Shown: one piece after another, positions 56,652-64,000 of the stretch
Layout of the letters: each line of letters starts with the position of its first letter
Position numbering within the stretch: the first letter of the stretch is position 1
NCBI GenBank assembly: GCA_964035545.1
Contig: OZ037770.1
Span: forward strand, 14,158,642-14,222,641
Direction: 5' to 3'
Origin: Bugula neritina
Taxonomy: Eukaryota > Bryozoa > Gymnolaemata > Cheilostomatida > Bugulidae
DNA length: 64,000 bases
Notes under the pieces: model-generated
The model's database searches: none
Told to the model about the DNA's origin: nothing
What the model saw: only the letters and a program-made list of their open reading frames with translations
Program-made: the position numbers and the translations under genes

Positions 56652-57348
56652 TTGAAGCTAGTGGTTACGTTCCCACCACAGCCACTTTGTATTAATTCAA
56701 TTTAAAGCCCATAAAATTTGCCATACATATATGGTTACAAGGCATAAAAATTATTGCTTGATTCATTAATTTTTGTTATGTAACAGTATAGTTTCTTTTG
56801 CAATCTGAAAGTAAGAATTCGGACTTGCAACTTTGCACAGCATATCGGCATATTCTATAATACTGGTTCTCTTATTCATGTAGATTATGCTAAATGTAGA
56901 TATGGAGTTAACAAGTTTAAATATTTTACGATGGTCACTATATATTGGTTATACTCATGCCAGTATACAAAAGTCTGTGCTCAGTTAGATAAGCTTTTTT
57001 CAATAAATAGAAAAAGGAATGAAACAGTTGATATAAAAATTGTCATTTATTGCAACAAACATAGCAGTAGTTCTAAGTCTGTTGTGTAAACAGCAGCTGT
57101 TTAGAATAGATTTCTTATATATCTGTAATAAGTTTTAAATCCAGAATTGAGAAGGTAAACTTTTTAATTTTTTGCATATCTAACTAATATATAGTATGCT
57201 TATTATCCTTATTCTATTATTTTGTTTATTTGATTCTATTTATTAGTTTATGGCAGCAACAATAATATTTCCTGCAATGCGATTGGCTGTTCGCAAACTA
57301 TGCTGCTGTCAACAGCCATCAGAGTTAATTAGAGAACGATCTACTTGG

Positions 57349-57356
57349 TATATAAT
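57349..57356 (+). promoter_or_regulatory. Candidate TATA box for the MyoD-family gene
   Basis: TATATAAT lies in a locally GC-richer patch (about 57270-57540), unusual for this region. Downstream are E-box sequences CAACTG (57405-57410) and CAGCTG (about 57531). A 5' UTR exon could run from about 57380 to a donor-like AAACAG/GTGCCC near 57470, spliced to an acceptor at 59539 (CTCCAG) just before the start codon. Prediction from sequence signals only. Confidence 0.3.
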
Positions 57357-57539
57357 ATCAGGAGAGAGGGTTGTTTTGTACACTAACTGACTGGAAGAGT
57401 AATCCAACTGTTAGAAAGATAGTAACAGCTTCAAGGAATTCTAAGACTGGTGTCGCTGCGTGTTAAACAGGTGCCCTCTACACATTTGACTAAAGAAAGC
57501 GTGTGCCTTTACCACAACTTTGAAGGTACCAGCTGTTGT

Positions 57540-59558
57540 TAAGTTTAATATTATTAGTATTATGTAAGACATCAGAGCTAAGTAGGTGCTCTTCAATGAT
57601 TTAGCTAATATCTAAGCTTTCTTTTAATTTTTTGCCAGGTCTAAAGATTTAGCTACAGTTTAAATATGATAATTTATTTCTTTTTTGGCTTCCTCAATAC
57701 ATTTTTAATTGCAATTTAAACAAGTAAGATTCATTTAAATCATAAATGATAGTTTTTGTAAAACTAAAATATTTTTTAAAAGGCTTCAACTTTTGTTTGC
57801 ATATTAGTTTTATTTTTGCTTGTAAAACCTTGCGTCATGAACTCAAACAAAATTCTAGGACTTTTTGGAAAAGAAAAATGTCTTCAAAAAGTTGTTGTAG
57901 CTGAATAACAATGTTCACACTTAGTATAAAGTGATACAATAAAGCAGTTTAGTTTGGAAAAAACAGTTAATTTCTATTTGACTCTGTAAGTGACTTAAAG
58001 TTTATATATTGCTATGAACATTCAAATTTGGTTTACGGTTTTAAAGTAGACTGTAGATTGATGATTCAGGCAATTACTTTCAAGTGAAGGCTTACTATTT
58101 TATTCATAGGTGATCAGTTTTAATTGCAGCTCACTCATAGCTACTTTTATTCTGAAGTGATTTAATCGTCTCACATAATTATAGGGCTGCGCTGACATTG
58201 GTATTTGCGATGTTCTTGGATTTTGCTGCAGCATTTGAGCTAAATATAAAAACTTATGTGGTTTAACTAAAATTGTTATATAATCAATTATGGAAATAGT
58301 TAGTTGGAAAAAGAACAATTACTTTACGTTTATCATTCCTTAATAAACATTATATATAAACTCAAATTATTTGGCAGAAAGAAAAGTATGGACTTTATCA
58401 CTGTAGATAAAAACGTGCAGTGTAAATCTTAGAATTACTGCTGCTAATCTATAATGAATCTTGTGTTACAAAATTTTGTACTCATAAATTTCTTGCTTTT
58501 TCTGCGTTAGATTTGACTGCAGTAATACTGTTGAAGCTGTCCACCTCTAGTATTACCTGCTGGAAGAGCATCAACCTTATTCTTTACAGTCTTTGCTGGG
58601 TTGTCTATACAAACAAATACTCTCATCATCAGCTAATGTCATTAAAAAGATCAAAAGGCAAAAGAAACAAGACACTATTAAACCTTTATCACTTTCAGTG
58701 GCCACAAAATCATAGCCAAATTCCTTAAATTTCCCTCATCTCTGTATACTGAATTCAACAGCAGTAGACCTACTAGTTGAGTAGCTAACTAACCCTTTCA
58801 ACTCATAATATGGTTGCCAAACACGTGTGGTTAACTCAGCAATTTGAAGGTATTTTTAGTAAAAAGTATAGAATGGAGATGCTGTAAGTGTTTATTTGTT
58901 TTCATGGCTGGTAATCCAATTAAGTCATGCATATTGAATAGTTAGCTTTTATTAGTAAAACATTTACGATTTTAACCAATAGATTTTTAATTACACCTGA
59001 TTTTTGCAAAAAAGCAGAATGTATATTGGCAAAACAGCATAATGGAGTATTTAAACTTTGAACTTGAATGATGTACTAATCTACACTGACTAAAGTTAGC
59101 TAAACTAGTTCTCAGTCATTCTATTATTAGAATACTAGAGTGACCAAATTTATTTTATTATTGTTGTTAAAAGTTTTTGTGCAAATATTCACATAATCTA
59201 ATTAATTAAAAAAAAATTGCTAAATGCAAAAATAACCACTTCATTTCTCATTAATATAATTAAAGTACAGTTATACTATCACTGCTTGCTGCAAGCTCAA
59301 AAAAACAATTAAATTCATAGAAATGAAATTAACTTGAAAGTACTTAGAATGCCTTCAATTAGATATTTTGTTCAAAATATTAGAAAAATTAAAATGTAAA
59401 CTATGTGTACTGCATAAATGAAAAAAATCAATTTATTAAGTCAATTGGAAAGTTGATGTAGCATTCAGTTTTGTTGTTTGTATTGATAATTTTTCAAGAA
59501 ATGGTAAACAAAAACATTTTTCTAAAACTTTTACTCCAGGTTATATTGAGTTATCGAT
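57540..59558. other. Putative 5' intron or upstream region of the MyoD-family gene
   Basis: AT-rich with no coding exon recognised. It ends in an acceptor-like CTTTTACTCCAG at 59539, 20 bases before the start codon. Confidence 0.4.
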
Positions 59559-62500
59559 ATGATGATGACAGACGGCAGAATGTCTTGCCAGTACGGAGGT
59601 GATGTCAACTCAGTGGCAGCGAAAGGGCTTTATAACTACTATTTCCCTACAACCTTTCCTAGCAGACATATTTATGACAACTACACGGCGTCAGCGTATC
59701 AGCACACTAACCCGCCCAGGTAGGTTGATAATTCATACAAAGTGAAATAGAAAAAAAATAATGTAAGTATGTACACTAAGTAATATTGTGGTCACCTTTC
59801 ACCTTGGGTGGCAGGTTAAGCAATATTATCATTCATTTTAAAACTGACTTGAAACAGAGCTGAATGGTGCGTAAATCAACGAGTCACATAAATGAAGGCA
59901 AAAATAGTTTGCCATTCTCTTTTTGGCTATTATAAGGGAGTTAAGAGTGTTTTAAATTGATGCCTCGAGTTCCTAATAATCTCTGGATTTTCTGCACTTT
60001 CAACGTCTGTTTTGACCAAAACCTATCTTTTGCAATACTCCTAGCTTTTGTTTCAACATTCCAGCTAAAAATAAGCATTTTTTGGAGTTTAATTAAAAGC
60101 AGTAGTAATCAAGTATGAAAATAGTTAAATAAAAAATTTAGTCAAGAAAAAAAACTTTGCTTCATGGTTATCAAATTCCTTGTTAAACGTTTTATATAAA
60201 TTCAAATCATTTGGCAAAAAATTGAGAAAAGGTATGAATGAAAAGGATGTTTTATTTAAATGCAGGTATGAATACTCAACCATCACGGAATACCCAAGTA
60301 AATGGCCACCACCACCCGCCCTCACTCAGTCTCACCTGGTGACTCATAACCAGATCAACTCTTTAGATGAATCCGAACACGGCAGCCATATTGATCTCAC
60401 GACAGCAGACAAACCATCACCGGAAAGTTCTCATCTCATCAATTCTCAGGTACAAGGAGGCTTAAAACAAAGTATTTGTTTTATATAAATTACTAAAAGA
60501 GGTTATAATAAACCGCTTTAAAATCCGTAGGAATAGTTTAAATCTCTTCTAGGGTTAGTTTTTTTATCATTATTTCCTAGTGATGAAAATGCAGCTTTAA
60601 AATTTAATGTTCAAACTCCATGAGGCATTGCAGCTCAGAAGTTTAACTATTGTTGGTTTGAAGCATTCAAAATTATGATAATAACTGTTGTGTTTTGCCA
60701 TCAGAACTTTTAGCTGTGTTTATGTTATGTAATTTTATATTAAGTAACTAATAGAATAATTAAGAAAATGTGTAAAGAGAGGGGCTATAGAATCAACTAC
60801 ATGTTTATGGTGGTAGATGTAATCAAGTAGATTAATGTTGGGAGATTATAAACTAGTAGAACTAATTAGCATTGTTTAAACCAACAACCACTTGCATTTC
60901 AGTAAGTTGTATAACAACTGGCTCATGCCTGCATCAGAATGTATGACTTCACATCATGTCACATTGTAGTCAATAAAATCAGACGACAGCAAAGCAGAGT
61001 CTGTGGTATCCGATGACTTGGGGTCAGATGATGAGAGTCATCAGCACATTCTGGAGCCTGGGTTCCACGGAAAAGGGAGGAAATGCTTGCTCTGGGCATG
61101 TAAAGCTTGCAAGAAGAAGAATGTGAGTGAAGTAGTAATGCTATCGTCAATAATTTACTATAAATTTCTTATTGAGCCAAACCAAGTTCCGAGAAAACAA
61201 GTATATGTTTTCATTATCTTTCTCGAAATTTACCTTATCACCATAGACTTTTAGATTTTTCTGTTTTGATACACTCACACATCAAGATGAACATTACAAC
61301 AACAAGCGTTATAGCTGCTGAAACCTTTCAACTAATTATGCATTGGTAATCGGATACCTTATTCTCAAATGTTTTCAAAACTTTTCTTAAACCTAAAGTC
61401 TTAATGTGCAGTATGATGTAAGTTCCTAATAAAAATGTTTATTAAACATCTGATGCACAAATAGATTACTGAGTCTTATAAACTGTAACTCAAAGAATTG
61501 CAAAGTGTCTTCTTCTATTTAGCGTTCATTTATTTGTATGACTTTTCAGTCTAAAAATAGCTAACTGCTGTCAATTTGAATCTATTTGTAACTCATAAAT
61601 TATGCAATGATTTGGTAGGTGAATCATTCACCCACATATCAAGAAGACTTTAATAAGACTTTATTGAAATAGATTTGCATCTCTATTTAAATTTTATTTT
61701 TTTATATTTTAATAAACTATTATTCCTGTCATGTCAACAACCAGTTATCAACAACCAGTTATCTCTTTATAGGTTGCAGTAGACAGGAGGAAAGCTGCAA
61801 CTATGAGAGAAAGACGTAGACTCAGGAAAGTTAATGAGGCATTTGATAAGTTGAAGAAAAGAACCTGTGCCAACCCGTCCCAGAGATTGCCTAAAGTTGA
61901 GATACTGCGCAATGCTATTGAATATATAGGTGCGTTATAGTACATTATAGTATATGGATTTAAACTATTGATCAAATTCTGACCAAATCAGTTGCCCTAA
62001 ATGTTACTTATTTATATTCTGACATTATAATACCATTCAAGCTTTTCATTTATACATTTTTCAACTTATAGCTCCAATGCATTACTTCTTTGATGTTCTA
62101 ATTTTCTTACTAGCTAAAGCAATAGAAGCAATTGCAGTATTAAAACTTTTGCCTCCACTGGGATTTAGACCTGAGACCTCCAGTTTGTAAGCAGGCGGGC
62201 TAACTATTGCACCACGCGGACTACTGCATGGGAAAACTCAACTCTACAAATATTATCAAATAAATAATTTTGAAAATCTAATTTATAGTTTTTCTAAATT
62301 TCTTAGAAAAGTTAGAAGTGATGCTAAACGGGGTGAGGCCGCCACTTTCAACTGGAAATGTCAAAAGAGAAGCCACCAACAACCAACCAGATCTCAGCAA
62401 CACTTCTCCACCTTCGTACAGACCTGCAAACTTGGTGAGTTGATCGTTTTATCTTCTCACCACACTCTAACAAAGCATCTCAGGCCATAAACTTGTATTC

Positions 62501-63062
62501 TGATTCTTCAAGTTACTGCGTTAGTTTAGTCATTCGATAATAAGGGCGCTTTATATCTTAAGGTTAGGGCGTAGGGAATCATTTTCAGATTCCCTACGCT
62601 TAGGGAATACGAAAGCACCATAAATGTTAAAACAATCCTCTCTCATAAAACTTTTGCGTTGGTGCAGCTTCATAAAAGAAACTGTGTGGGGGTATTATAG
62701 CATAAATGTAAGCTTGTGTGAAAAATCAGTGTTTTTTCATTTTACTCGGTGTAATAAGTGATCTAAAGTAAAATATTTGTACGTCTGACACACAGTTTGC
62801 ATGTAGGTATGTCATATATTTAAATGGCGCTCAAAATAATTTTCCAAAATTAGAAAACTGTATCATTTTCATTTTAGTAGAATTATCATAGGCCCGTAAA
62901 TAACTGTCCATTAGCTAGTATTACAAATGGCTCCACCTAATCTTCTCCAATGTTATAATCTGAAATTTTATTCAACAGTGGAACATGTCTGAAAGACTGG
63001 GTAGACATTTGGTTGGACAAGATATAAATGCACTCAGTTCGAAAGTATTCCAACCATTATAA
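59559..63062 (+). CDS. MRF: Myogenic regulatory factor (MyoD family bHLH)
   Basis: Six exons: 59559-59719, 60266-60449, 60970-61122, 61773-61929, 62307-62434 and 62979-63062 (TAA). All phases close to 288 residues, close to the usual size of MyoD-family proteins. Exon 3 carries the family-specific Cys/His-rich segment HILEP...[12 protein letters not shown]. Exon 4 encodes the basic region and most of the helix-loop-helix ([20 protein letters not shown], then [17 protein letters not shown]). It includes the Ala-Thr pair that gives myogenic specificity in the basic domain. Exon 5 completes helix 2 (EKLEVML). Nuclear transcription factor that binds E-boxes as a heterodimer with E proteins and drives muscle differentiation. 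Three start ATGs lie in a row; the first is used here. A family B SINE lies in intron 4. Most bilaterian invertebrates have a single MyoD-family gene. Confidence 0.95.
62148..62250 (-). mobile_element. tRNA-derived SINE, family B
   Basis: On the minus strand: leader GTAGAGTTGAGTTTTCCCA, then tRNA-like CCGCGTGGTGCAATAGTTAG and GGTCTCAGGTCTAAATCCCA. Lies in intron 4 of the MyoD-family gene. Confidence 0.8.
62570..62598. repeat. Short perfect hairpin in intron 5 of the MyoD-family gene
   Basis: CGTAGGGAATC (62570-62580) and its reverse complement (62588-62598) around a 7-nt loop; another TAGGGAATAC follows directly. Confidence 0.8.
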
Positions 63063-64000
63063 AAATGTGTAATTGATATTATTATTAAATTCTAGAGCAA
63101 TTAGGCAGCCATAAAAGGTAGCTAAGTAATTAGATGTGATACACAAACAAATGAAAGCTGCAACTTCTTTCACACACTGCACATGCTTCATTAGATCACA
63201 ATGTAACCAAGTATAGATTTAATACAGCAGCATACATAGAAATCCTTGTTCCAGGGTCATCTTATGTGATATAGTAACGCTTAGAAATTCACTATTTATA
63301 AGAATTTATTTTCAGGAACACATAGTTTTTGTGTGAAATCTTTTTGAAAATGTCTGTTAAATTTTTCATAAATTTAAACTGTTTTTTAAATTATTTTTAA
63401 ATGAAAACAATTAGCTAAAACAATATACTATCAACAATTTATTTAATGAACACTGACTCAAAATATTATAGGAGCAACTGTGGAAGTCAATCAAGTGTCT
63501 TTTAGTGCAGGAACATTAGTGTACGGTATAGCTCGCTGAATTAGTTATATCTGAAATGTTGATTAGAAATTGAATTTATGGTGTATTGATGGCTAGCTAT
63601 TATACAACCCAGGTCTCTGCCGTTATATAGCTTCACAGTGGCATCTCTCTATACTTTAGAGCTAAGCGGTTTGGTTAGTGCATATAGCTAGTTAACATGT
63701 AGCTTACATTTAATATAGCATAGCCTAAATGAAATTTGCAAAGTTTGTGGTTTTGAGTCGGTAATCATATTTATTCCTTCAAAAAATATCTCAAAAACGG
63801 GTTTTAATAAAAATGAAAACCTGAATGGTTTTAGACTCTGCGCTTCTTGATTAAATTCTATCACCTATTTAGTTTATCAGCAATTATCGTTTTCATAACA
63901 AGAGATCATTATCGCAGAGGTCTTGAATTTAATAGGCAAACCTGCATCAGGTTTTGGCAACAGGCCATGTGAATTTCAACTAAAGTCCCGCACAATAAAA
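63063..64000. other. 3' flank of the MyoD-family gene
   Basis: Noncoding AT-rich DNA. ATTAAA at 63084-63089, 22 bases after the stop, is a possible variant polyadenylation signal. Nothing else recognised. Confidence 0.45.

Larger units (their letters stand above)
51823..57240. other. Long gene-poor AT-rich stretch
   Basis: Contains the 3' end of paralogue B (AATAAA at 52093-52098), a TATTA-type low-complexity patch (about 56040-56180), a G-run at 56280-56290 and a degenerate SINE (56474-56651). Short open frames here are unsupported by splice sites or recognisable protein. Confidence 0.55.

Overview
The window is eukaryotic and animal. It is AT-rich, its genes are cut into many short exons with consensus GT-AG introns, it is littered with microsatellites and tRNA-derived SINEs, and it carries a MyoD-family myogenic factor, an astacin protease and a DEG/ENaC channel. 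That points to an invertebrate bilaterian. The rhamnose-type, F-type and PAN lectin-like families would fit a lophotrochozoan such as a bryozoan, brachiopod or mollusc, but the phylum cannot be fixed from sequence alone. All gene models below were built by hand from splice sites and reading phase; no transcript or database evidence was used.

Layout. (1) 1.7-15.6 kb, minus strand: four tandem copies of a four-exon secreted PAN + F-type-lectin-like gene. A pair of genes (copies 1 and 2) was duplicated as one block of about 5.3 kb to give copies 3 and 4. The breakpoint fell inside an intron of copy 1, so copy 3 was born without its last exon and is now a pseudogene. The second block also holds an extra 3.6 kb with two (TA)n tracts and a decayed Tc1/mariner element. 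(2) 17.66-22.35 kb, plus: an eight-exon single-pass membrane receptor with a SUEL (rhamnose-lectin) ectodomain, a Ser/Thr-rich stalk and a tyrosine-motif-rich cytoplasmic tail. (3) 23.7-31.5 kb, minus: a complete 14-exon DEG/ENaC sodium channel with a lineage-specific glycosylated segment ending in a furin-like RKRR site. (4) 33.1-42.05 kb, plus: an astacin metalloprotease followed by a Cys-rich exon, four one-exon Cys-rich modules and a probable MAM-like C-terminus. (5) 43.6-46.3 and 47.7-51.8 kb, plus: two tandem five-exon secreted genes (propeller-like domain + TSP1-like + PAN-like) whose end exons are almost identical while the central exon is strongly diverged. (6) 51.8-59.5 kb: gene-poor AT-rich DNA with a possible 5' promoter/UTR exon. 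(7) 59.56-63.06 kb, plus: a complete six-exon MyoD/MRF gene.

Together, genes 1, 2 and 5 form a run of extracellular recognition-type proteins (F-type, SUEL, PAN, TSP1). They show the marks of fast-evolving families: tandem duplication, pseudogenisation and apparent gene conversion. The lectin receptor with PI3K-type and Grb2-type tyrosine motifs is the strongest candidate for an undescribed recognition/signalling protein. An immune or self/non-self role is inference only.
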